From positions 1 through 6,000 of the forward strand of contig JAISJS010000021.1 in the NCBI GenBank assembly GCA_031261385.1: DNA of 6,000 bases, given 5' to 3'. Within the stretch, counting starts at the first letter, position 1, and each line of letters begins with the position of its first letter. A program made the position numbers and the translations under genes. The notes beneath the pieces were generated by a model. The model did no database searches. It was not told where the DNA came from and saw nothing but the letters and a program-made list of their open reading frames with translations. This stretch comes from Treponema sp. GTDB taxonomy: Bacteria > Spirochaetota > Spirochaetia > Treponematales > Breznakiellaceae. Below, one piece after another: positions 1 to 4,998 of the stretch.

Positions 1-243
1 AGGTTTGTCATTTAATACTATCCGTCTTATTCCATCCTTGAAGGATTGAACGTTAAAATGGATGCCCTTATATGCAATCGGTAACGATTTTTCGCTTTCC
101 ACATGTATGTCACGCTCTACAAGTTCATAGAGCAAACAGGTCTGGTAGGTGCTTTCCAGTAAGCCCGGGCCTAAGTGGGAATGTACTTCAAAGGCGGCAT
201 CTAAAACTTTTTTGGCTATGCGCTCCTGTTCCGGTGTAATCAT
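1..243 (-). pseudogene. GxxExxY-family protein with internal deletion; 3' end beyond the window
   Basis: I translated 81 codons from the ATG at 243; no stop occurs before the window edge. Residues about 1-60 look like the N-terminal half of the GxxExxY family (PDDEXK-like superfamily, function not established). They include the signature GPGLLESTY near residues 25-33 and LPIAYKG near 54-60. Intact members, about 120-130 residues, then carry a GYRxDL-type segment, an acidic VELK-type segment and a HEAQLLTYL-type helix. Here the reading passes directly into FNVQSFKDGIRRIV (about 63-76), which matches the extreme C-terminal motif of the family (LLINFNxxxLKDGIxRIV). About 50 residues, including the presumed nuclease-like core, are therefore missing in frame. 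A purine-rich RBS (GGAAGGGGG) lies just before the ATG. The gene follows citF by about 60 bp in the same direction. It is likely a non-functional remnant; family assignment is confident, loss of function is inferred. Confidence 0.75.
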
Positions 244-262
244 GTTTTCCCCCTTCCATTCC

Positions 263-299
263 CGTCTTCAACTTTTTCGCCTTCTTCGCCTTTGCGGTT
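263..299. repeat. Short CGCAGAG/CGCAAAG-like dispersed-repeat fragment after citF
   Basis: The gap between citF and the GxxExxY remnant holds a pyrimidine-rich stretch beginning cgtcttc (263-269) and ending tgcggtt (293-299). In between, ttcgcctt occurs twice with a 9-bp period (276-283 and 285-292). The same end motifs, cgtcttc and tgcggtt, bound the right arm of the repeat at 4931-4974. I therefore read this as a degraded member of the same dispersed family. No hairpin followed by a U-run is visible, so I do not call a terminator here. Confidence 0.45.
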
Positions 300-304
300 T
301 ATTT

Positions 305-1837
305 TTATTTTACCTGGTGAATAAGATCGATTATGCTGCCGTCGCGGTAGGTGACGATGCCGACTACCCGGCCGGTGTAGGCTATCGGGTCCGGTTTGCC
401 GACGAGGGTTTCTACGCGGGCGCGTAATTCGGTAATCGGGAAAACGGGGAGCCGGGCGGCGAGGAAGCGTTCTCTGAGGTCTTCACGGGCGGGGTTTACT
501 GCGATGCCGTGTTCGGTGACCAGGACGTCTACCGTTTTGCCCGGCGTCACAATGGTTCCGACGCGGTCGACGAGACAGGGCAGACGGCCGCGGGTGAGGG
601 GGCAGACGACGATGGTCACCGATGCGCCAAAGGCGGTGTCCTGGTGGCCGCCGATTGCCCCGCGGATGACGCCGTCCGAACCGGTCAGCACATTGACGTT
701 GAAGTTGACGTCGGTTTCCAGTGCGGAAAGGACGACCACGTCAAGCTGATTCACGGCGGCCCCTGCGCTGCGGGGGCTGGCATAGTACTCCGCCGAAATC
801 TGAATGTGAAAACGGTTGTTCTTGAGGGAGTCCGCCGCCTTAAGGTCAAAACTTTGAACATCAAGCAGCCGCTCCACAAGGCCCTCTTCGTGAAGTTCGA
901 CGATGGATCCGGTAATGCCGCCTAACGCAAAACTTGCGGTAATGCCTTTGGCGATCATACGCTCGCGGAGAAAGCGGGTAACGGCAAGGGAAGCGCCGCC
1001 GGTGCCGGTCTGGAACGAAAAACCATTTGCCAGACGGCCCGATGCTTCGATCACATTGGAGGCAAGCTCCGCCATAACCAGTTCCTTGGGGTTGTTGGTA
1101 AAACGGGTAGCCCCTTTCATGATGCCGGCGGGGTCGCCTATCTCATCAACCTTTACAATGTAATCAACATCGCTTTCCGGTATTCCGAAAGGAACGTTGG
1201 GAAAATTTACGATATTATTCGTGATGATGATGGTCTTTTTTGAATACTGGGCGTCGCATTTCGCATAACCCATGGAGCCGCATTTGATGCCGTTCTCACC
1301 GTGGCGGGAGTAGCCGTTGGCGTTGCCGAAGGGATCGCAGGAAGGGGCGCCGAGAAAAGCCAGATCGATGGGAAGGTCACCGTTTTCTATGGCGAAGGCG
1401 CGGCCGCCGTGGGAACGGAAAACCACCGGCGTTTCCATAAGACCGCCGGAGATTTCATCGGCAAGTTTTCCCCGCAGCCCCGATGTTTCGATGCGGCGGA
1501 TGACGCCGTTCTGAATATGTTTGATAAGCGGCGCGTGGCAGTCGGTCAGGGAAGAGGCGGCAAGCACCAGATCCTTAAAGCCCATTTCGGCGAGTTTGTC
1601 CATCACCATGTTGATGATGTAGTCGCCGTCACGAAAATGATGATGAAACGAAATGGTCTGCCCGTTTTTAAGTCCGCACAGGCGCACCGCTTCTTCAAGG
1701 GTCGGAATAACCCGGTTATTTGAAATTCCGCGCTCCGCGCAGGTCCGGTAATCTTTTTGCAGCGTATCGGAATTAAAAACTCCGTTAATGGCTTTTATAT
1801 CGTGCAGTCCTTCAATGTAATTGAGTTCATCTTTCAT
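305..1837 (-). CDS. citF: Citrate lyase alpha subunit (citrate:acetyl-ACP transferase, EC 2.8.3.10)
   Basis: The product is 510 aa, the usual full length for CitF. In the lyase complex this subunit exchanges the acetyl group on the acyl-carrier subunit CitD for citrate, giving citryl-ACP and free acetate; CitE then cleaves citryl-ACP. Family motifs run the whole length: FHHHFRDGD (64-72), GLRGKLADEISGGLM (120-134), SHGGRAFAIENGDLP (142-156), LGAPSCDPFGNANG (162-175), VTEHGIAVNP (440-449) and the closing YRDGSIIDLI. The ATG overlaps the citE stop by 4 nt (ATGA), and a strong purine run (GGGGAGGGG) inside the end of citE serves as RBS, so translational coupling is likely. The protein is cytosolic. 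No frameshift or missing motif is seen. It is the last citrate gene; no citX, citG or transporter follows before the left edge. Confidence 0.97.
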   Translation of the reverse strand: MKDELNYIEGLHDIKAINGVFNSDTLQKDYRTCAERGISNNRVIPTLEEAVRLCGLKNGQTISFHHHFRDGDYIINMVMDKLAEMGFKDLVLAASSLTDCHAPLIKHIQNGVIRRIETSGLRGKLADEISGGLMETPVVFRSHGGRAFAIENGDLPIDLAFLGAPSCDPFGNANGYSRHGENGIKCGSMGYAKCDAQYSKKTIIITNNIVNFPNVPFGIPESDVDYIVKVDEIGDPAGIMKGATRFTNNPKELVMAELASNVIEASGRLANGFSFQTGTGGASLAVTRFLRERMIAKGITASFALGGITGSIVELHEEGLVERLLDVQSFDLKAADSLKNNRFHIQISAEYYASPRSAGAAVNQLDVVVLSALETDVNFNVNVLTGSDGVIRGAIGGHQDTAFGASVTIVVCPLTRGRLPCLVDRVGTIVTPGKTVDVLVTEHGIAVNPAREDLRERFLAARLPVFPITELRARVETLVGKPDPIAYTGRVVGIVTYRDGSIIDLIHQVK

Positions 1838-2733
1838 TTTGCGATCCCCTCCCCGTCAACGGCGATGCCTGCGGCTTTTGCCAGATCCAGCACCCGCTCC
1901 GCCCGTGCAACGATGGGCTTGTCCACCATTTTACCGTTAAGCGAAACCACGCCTGAGCCTTTCTTTTCTGCTTCGTGTATCGCTTCGATTACCCGCAGTG
2001 CGTTACTGATTTCTTTTTCGGTGGGGGTAAACACCTCGTGTACAATTTTTATCTGGCGCGGGTTGATGATACTTTTGCCGTCAAAACCGAGCCCCCTGAT
2101 AAGTTTCGTTTCTTTCCGCAGGCCTTCCTCGTTGTTCACATCGGAAAAAACCGTATCAATGGCGTCTATACCGGCGTTCCGCGCCGCCAAAAGGATCATG
2201 CTCCTGCCAAAGAGCAGTTCAATTCCGTCTTCGGATCGGGTCGTTTTAAGGTCGGTTACATAGTCCTCGGCGCCGATTGCGATTCCGGTCAGGCGCCTGC
2301 TTGCCAGGGCTATTTCCTTTGCGTTGAGAACGCCGGAGGCGCTTTCAACTGCCGCCATCATTTTAGTGGAGCCCACACGGAGCCGCACTTTTTTTTCGAT
2401 AGCTTCTATGAGGGACTCGCAGTCAATTACATCCTGGGCCGTTTCTGTTTTTGGCAGCCGTATCACCGCCTTGCCGGTGCTTACAATGGCCTCCAGGTCC
2501 TCCCTGCCTATTTCCGTGCGGGGGTCGTTGATGCGGACGACCAGTTCCTTGTCGGGATACACAAGGCTCGTAAGCGCCTGATACACCAGGAAGCGGGCGC
2601 TGTCTTTCTCGTGCACAGAGACCGAATCTTCAAGGTCGAACATGATACTGTCCGCCTTGTAGATACCGGCATCCTGAATCATTCCGGCGTTATTTCCGGG
2701 AACATAGAGCATGGTTCTTCGCAGCTGCTTCAT
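1834..2733 (-). CDS. citE: Citrate lyase beta subunit (citryl-ACP lyase, EC 4.1.3.34)
   Basis: The 299-aa product matches the typical CitE length and belongs to the HpcH/HpaI-type TIM-barrel lyases. It splits citryl-ACP into oxaloacetate and acetyl-ACP in the cytosolic CitDEF complex. Visible motifs are LRRTMLYVPGN (4-14), MFDLEDSV (31-38), VVRIND (65-70), RLPKTE (92-97), VGSTKMMAAVESASG (120-134) and IGAEDYVTDL (153-162). By family comparison Arg67 should contact substrate, and Glu130 and Asp157 should hold the Mg2+ ion. The start lies 1 nt after the citD stop and is preceded by AAAAGGAAA inside the citD end. Related CitE-like proteins act on other acyl-CoAs, but the citD and citF neighbours make true citrate lyase the clear choice. 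Confidence 0.96.
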   Translation of the reverse strand: MKQLRRTMLYVPGNNAGMIQDAGIYKADSIMFDLEDSVSVHEKDSARFLVYQALTSLVYPDKELVVRINDPRTEIGREDLEAIVSTGKAVIRLPKTETAQDVIDCESLIEAIEKKVRLRVGSTKMMAAVESASGVLNAKEIALASRRLTGIAIGAEDYVTDLKTTRSEDGIELLFGRSMILLAARNAGIDAIDTVFSDVNNEEGLRKETKLIRGLGFDGKSIINPRQIKIVHEVFTPTEKEISNALRVIEAIHEAEKKGSGVVSLNGKMVDKPIVARAERVLDLAKAAGIAVDGEGIAK

Positions 2734-2734
2734 C

Positions 2735-3028
2735 TTACCATTTCCTTTTCGCGGTCTTGCCGCCGCTTCCGTAAGCGCGGTAAACGGCTGTTTTAACCCT
2801 GGCCCGAATCGTACAATCCAGCGCGCCCTTATCCACCGCTTTTATCCGGGCGTTTTTTACGTCCAGGCTCCGCAGTGTTTCGGTAATGGCGCGGCGTATC
2901 TCCCTGCCAAACTGTTTTTCCACGATACTTTCAACTTCGATTTCAATACCGTTTACGCCGGGCTCCACCGTCACCATCACATCGCTTGACTCCATGGTTC
3001 CCGCAATGCTGGCTTGTTTTATTTCCAT
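2735..3028 (-). CDS. citD: Citrate lyase gamma subunit (acyl carrier protein)
   Basis: The 97-aa protein matches the CitD family in length and sequence. It carries the phosphoribosyl-dephospho-CoA prosthetic group to which the acetyl or citryl moiety is bound. The attachment site is visible in AGTMESSDVMV, with Ser14 at the position modified in characterised CitD proteins. Later family motifs are VEKQFG (about 36-41) and DKGALDCTIRAR (66-77). The C-terminus is short and basic. The chosen ATG has an AGGA RBS (3037-3040) 8 nt upstream. The start and its RBS lie within a 19-bp sequence repeated at 4765-4783. The HNH endonuclease gene ends 20 nt upstream, so citD may now be transcribed by read-through from the restriction-modification genes. 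Activation needs CitX/CitG and CitC, which are not in this window. Confidence 0.96.
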   Translation of the reverse strand: MEIKQASIAGTMESSDVMVTVEPGVNGIEIEVESIVEKQFGREIRRAITETLRSLDVKNARIKAVDKGALDCTIRARVKTAVYRAYGSGGKTAKRKW

Positions 3029-3043
3029 GCTCTGTTTCCTTTA
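3025..3043. repeat. 19-bp direct repeat, copy at citD start (RBS + ATG)
   Basis: The plus-strand sequence ccatgctctgtttccttta is identical to 4765-4783. Read on the minus strand it is the AAAGGA ribosome-binding site, spacer and ATG of citD plus the next G. The match stops abruptly at 3044 against 4784; on the other side one mismatch (3024/4764) is followed by only two further identical bases. It marks the left junction of the restriction-modification module. Confidence 0.9.
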
Positions 3044-3048
3044 TCTCT

Positions 3049-3645
3049 TCATTTCACTTCTTTATTCATTTCTTCAATTTTTTTTGGAAACTTTTTGGCC
3101 AACCAATTTAATACTTCTAATTGATCAGCAATTGTTGCTCTTCTAACTTGTATTAATAATTTTTGCAAATCAGGCCGTGTTAAAGTAATATTTGAAGCGC
3201 CTTCATTGCATACCGAACAGATTGCTCTTAAATTTGAAGGATCGTCTGTTCCACCCATGCTTTTGTCAATAATATGCCCAATATGCAGTCTTGTTTTTCT
3301 TGCAGGATCGTATGGATGCTGTTCTCCGGCAACGGCCCCGCACATTTGACAGGTAAACCCATTTCTATCCAAAACAATGGCCCGTGTCTCTTTTGAAATA
3401 GTCCTTTCAAATGCGGGCTGCGGTTTTGGATCCTCTAACATATATTCACCGGGCTTTAGATCGCTACGGTCATTATTGGTAAGTATTTGATAGCCCTCTT
3501 CTGTCCGTAACTCACGAACACGCCGCGCCCATTCAGTAATTCCTCCGGCAATTTCCCGTAATTCGTAGGAGTCCATTTTCTTTCCGATATTATTAAGAAA
3601 ATGCTGCCGTAGTTTTGCCAGTGCGCCGTTTGATTTTTTCGCCAT
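3049..3645 (-). CDS. HNH-family type II restriction endonuclease (partner of adjacent C5 methyltransferase)
   Basis: The 198-aa protein has an N-terminal region (about 10-70) that looks like a small winged-helix DNA-reading domain (KKMDSYELREIAGG, TEWARRVRELRTEEGY). A C-terminal ββα-metal HNH nuclease follows. Zinc-binding pairs are Cys99/Cys102 (CQMC) and Cys143/Cys146 (CSVC). The catalytic segment is HIGHIIDKSMGGTDD (121-135) followed by SNLRAIC (137-143). His121 or His124, Asn138 and Asn147 fit the HNH pattern. Its start overlaps the methyltransferase stop by one base (TAATG), with AAAGGAA about 11 nt upstream, which implies coupled translation. Position beside a methyltransferase and domain layout argue for a restriction enzyme rather than a homing nuclease. 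The recognition site cannot be read from the sequence. The gene is AT-rich and ends 20 nt before citD. Confidence 0.85.
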   Translation of the reverse strand: MAKKSNGALAKLRQHFLNNIGKKMDSYELREIAGGITEWARRVRELRTEEGYQILTNNDRSDLKPGEYMLEDPKPQPAFERTISKETRAIVLDRNGFTCQMCGAVAGEQHPYDPARKTRLHIGHIIDKSMGGTDDPSNLRAICSVCNEGASNITLTRPDLQKLLIQVRRATIADQLEVLNWLAKKFPKKIEEMNKEVK

Positions 3646-4622
3646 TATGCCAAATTCCTTTCCGGTATTTTGTGTTCTACAAATGCAGCATACATATCAA
3701 ATGCTTTTCTAATTTGCCTCCCTACCGCTTTTGCAACCGGTGGAGGGAATGCATTACCAATTTGCCGATATGCATTTGTTTTACCGCCGGTAAAAACCCA
3801 TTCATTGGGAAAACCCTGAATTCTGGCTACCATTTCTGTGGTAAGCCGGGGCATACCGATAAATTCTTTTTCCGGCGGGTTATTGGCAATACCTTTACCA
3901 TCTACACCTAATGTTGCCCATGCCGTTCGAGCCCTTGTTGGCCCTAAATCCGGCCCGCCATGTTTTTTACTACCGCCGACAATTGTAGGGGCTATATCAC
4001 AAGCAGTTTTGCGCCATTCTTTGGCGCCGCTCCAACCATTTTGTGCCATGAGATCAAATAATAAATCCCCAACCGGAGGAGGATTTTCAATAGCCGGATT
4101 AGGCCAAAAGAAAAAATCTTCCAAATCTTTTTTTACAGCGACAAAAATAACCCGGGGGCGTAATTGTGAAACCCCATAATCGGAAGCATTTAATAATCGC
4201 CAATCGGTGCTATATCCCAACTTTTCCAATTGACGAATAATGCCTGCACGATATTCATCAAAAACCGAATCTAACAGGCCGCGGACATTTTCCAACATAA
4301 CTGCCTTTGGATTTAGTTCTTTTACAAGCCGTAAGGCTTCGGGGAATAAGTCCCTTTCGTCTTTTGAGCCAAGCTGCTTCCCGGCCACCGAAAAAGGCGG
4401 ACAGGGAACGCCCCCTGCCAAAAGGTCAATGCTTACGGAAGGTTTTGGTGAATAATCCCGAATGTCCCCTTCTACTACATGCCAATGAGGACGGTTTTTT
4501 CGTAAGGTATTACAGGCATTATGGTCTATTTCGAGGAGTTCCAGGTGCTCAAAACCAGCCATTTCCAGCCCTAAAGCCTGTCCACCAGCCCCGGCACATA
4601 GTTCTATTGATTTATACCCCAT
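3645..4622 (-). CDS. DNA (cytosine-5-)-methyltransferase of a type II restriction-modification system (EC 2.1.1.37)
   Basis: The 325-aa protein has the full C5-methyltransferase motif series in standard order. SAM-binding motif I is ELCAGAGGQALGLEMAGF (7-24). Motif IV GGVPCPPFS (70-78) has the catalytic Cys74. Motif VI is ENVRG (111-115) and motif VIII is QLRPR (153-157). A target-recognition region of about 95 residues follows, including APTIVGGSKKHGGPDLGPTR, then motif IX RIQGFP (267-272) and motif X QIGNAFPPPVA (287-297). It transfers a methyl group from S-adenosylmethionine to cytosine C5 and should protect host sites from the adjacent HNH enzyme. GGGAG (4629-4633) lies 6 nt before the chosen ATG. 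Another ATG at 4626 opens a four-codon frame only. Motif IV has PCPPF in place of the more common PCQPF, a tolerated variant. No active-site loss is seen. The target sequence is not deducible here. Confidence 0.93.
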   Translation of the reverse strand: MGYKSIELCAGAGGQALGLEMAGFEHLELLEIDHNACNTLRKNRPHWHVVEGDIRDYSPKPSVSIDLLAGGVPCPPFSVAGKQLGSKDERDLFPEALRLVKELNPKAVMLENVRGLLDSVFDEYRAGIIRQLEKLGYSTDWRLLNASDYGVSQLRPRVIFVAVKKDLEDFFFWPNPAIENPPPVGDLLFDLMAQNGWSGAKEWRKTACDIAPTIVGGSKKHGGPDLGPTRARTAWATLGVDGKGIANNPPEKEFIGMPRLTTEMVARIQGFPNEWVFTGGKTNAYRQIGNAFPPPVAKAVGRQIRKAFDMYAAFVEHKIPERNLA

Positions 4623-4628
4623 ACATCG

Positions 4629-4633
4629 CTCCC
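4629..4633 (-). promoter_or_regulatory. Ribosome-binding site of the methyltransferase gene
   Basis: The minus-strand GGGAG sits 6 nt before the ATG at 4622 and only 2 nt before the out-of-frame ATG at 4626, so it favours the 4622 start. The 4626 ATG reads ATG-TAT-GGG-GTA-TAA and overlaps the real start. Confidence 0.6.
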
Positions 4634-4642
4634 AATAAGATT

Positions 4643-4671
4643 ATTTTACAACACCTTTTACCTTTTGTGAA
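4643..4671 (-). promoter_or_regulatory. Candidate sigma-70 promoter proximal to the methyltransferase gene
   Basis: On the minus strand TTCACA (4666-4671) and TAAAAT (4643-4648) are separated by exactly 17 nt, a good vegetative-promoter arrangement. The -10 ends about 20 nt before the methyltransferase start codon, so the leader would be very short. The spacer contains a tandem 7-bp duplication (ACCTTTT on the plus strand, 4653-4659 and 4660-4666), a possible control site. The region is AT-rich, so chance matches are possible. Confidence 0.4.
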
Positions 4672-4702
4672 GAAGGTTTTATGGATTTTAACAGATAATA
4701 CT

Positions 4703-4737
4703 GTATACTTTTTATACGTACCTCCAATAAAGTTCAA
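4703..4737 (-). promoter_or_regulatory. Candidate upstream promoter overlapping a small inverted repeat
   Basis: On the minus strand TTGAAC (4732-4737) and TAAAAA (4709-4714) are 17 nt apart, giving a second promoter-like pair upstream of the methyltransferase gene. The -10 is covered by an inverted repeat with arms gtata (4703-4707) and tatac (4713-4717) and a 5-nt centre. This is a possible operator for control of the module. No separate controller gene is present in the window, so any regulator would be the methyltransferase itself or unlinked. Confidence 0.3.
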
Positions 4738-4764
4738 AAATTAATTTCGCCTAACTATTTTTTC

Positions 4765-4783
4765 CCATGCTCTGTTTCCTTTA
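4765..4783. repeat. 19-bp direct repeat, copy upstream of the restriction-modification module
   Basis: This is identical to 3025-3043. On the minus strand it reproduces the citD RBS and ATG (ATG at 4768). The reading frame here is only MGKNS followed by TAG at 4751-4753, so it looks like a stranded translation start with no gene behind it. It marks the right junction of the presumed insertion. Confidence 0.9.
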
Positions 4784-4998
4784 CAGTCTCCGCCTGGTGT
4801 TCTGCAATAGTCAAATGACATAATAAGAAAAATGAAGAGAAACCGCAGAGAACACGGAGTAGGCACAGAGGACACGGAGAATACCAAATAAACTGCAAAT
4901 TCTCTTGTCTTCTCCACTCTGCGTTCTCCACGTCTTCCCGCTTTCGCGTGCACCCCTCTGCGTTCTCTGCGGTTCTGTCTTCTGTTTATTACACTACA
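4784..4998. other. Gene-free spacer between the hydrolase gene and the module
   Basis: This is the larger part of the 376-bp stretch (4623-4998) without a convincing gene; the remainder holds the promoter candidates and the repeat copy. It starts with about 55 bp of unremarkable sequence that should be the original leader upstream of citD if the module is an insertion. The rest is dominated by CGCAGAG-like repeats. A 70-codon minus-strand frame crosses it but reads through repeat sequence and is not supported. No terminator with a clear stem and U-run was found after the hydrolase stop. Confidence 0.6.
4841..4974. repeat. CGCAGAG-type dispersed repeat with inverted and direct units
   Basis: The outer arms aaccgcagagaac (4841-4853) and gttctctgcggtt (4962-4974) are perfect 13-bp inverted repeats, extending to 17 of 19 matches with the next six bases. 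Each side is itself internally repeated. On the left, 4841-4859 and 4861-4879 match at 15 of 19 positions with a 20-bp period. On the right, ctctgcgttctc occurs at 4917-4928 and 4956-4967. Similar accgcagag/cgcagag units occur between genes in many bacterial genomes. The element lies just after the hydrolase stop and could fold as RNA, but the roughly 110-nt gap between the outer arms does not resemble an intrinsic terminator. Confidence 0.75.

Larger units (their letters stand above)
3044..4783. mobile_element. Putative inserted restriction-modification module bounded by 19-bp direct repeats
   Basis: This interval is one repeat unit plus the methyltransferase and HNH genes and their promoter region. 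Three things support insertion. A perfect 19-bp direct repeat bounds it, one copy being the citD RBS and start. The two genes form a self-contained restriction-modification pair. Their base composition is clearly more AT-rich than the cit genes. No transposase, integrase or terminal inverted repeat is visible, so the agent of insertion is unknown. Insertion of restriction-modification units with target duplication has been described in other bacteria, which makes this reading plausible. The alternative is an ancestral arrangement in which the citD leader was copied by local duplication. Confidence 0.6.

Noticed and set aside
396..2796. Several plus-strand frames of 80-270 codons opposite citF and citE
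   Set aside because: They are antisense shadows of well-supported cit genes and have no recognisable domains.
3077..3091. Poly-T run in the end of the HNH gene as an intrinsic terminator
   Set aside because: The run lies within coding sequence (Lys/Ile codons) and no GC-rich stem precedes it on either strand.
3049..3645. HNH gene as a homing endonuclease or group II intron protein
   Set aside because: No intron or intein features are present, there is no reverse-transcriptase domain, and it is paired with a methyltransferase.
3645..4622. Methyltransferase as an orphan Dcm-like enzyme
   Set aside because: It is translationally coupled to an HNH nuclease gene, so a restriction-modification pair is the better reading.
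3228..4744. Frames in other registers over the HNH and methyltransferase genes
   Set aside because: They overlap genes with complete motif series and give no family-like sequence.
4741..4953. 70-codon minus-strand reading frame in the gene-free spacer
   Set aside because: It runs through the CGCAGAG-like repeats and the 19-bp repeat copy, has low-complexity and atypical content, and resembles no family. It is best explained by the repeats.
4841..4974. CRISPR-like array
   Set aside because: The repeat units are short and degenerate, change orientation and have no uniform spacers; no cas gene is nearby.
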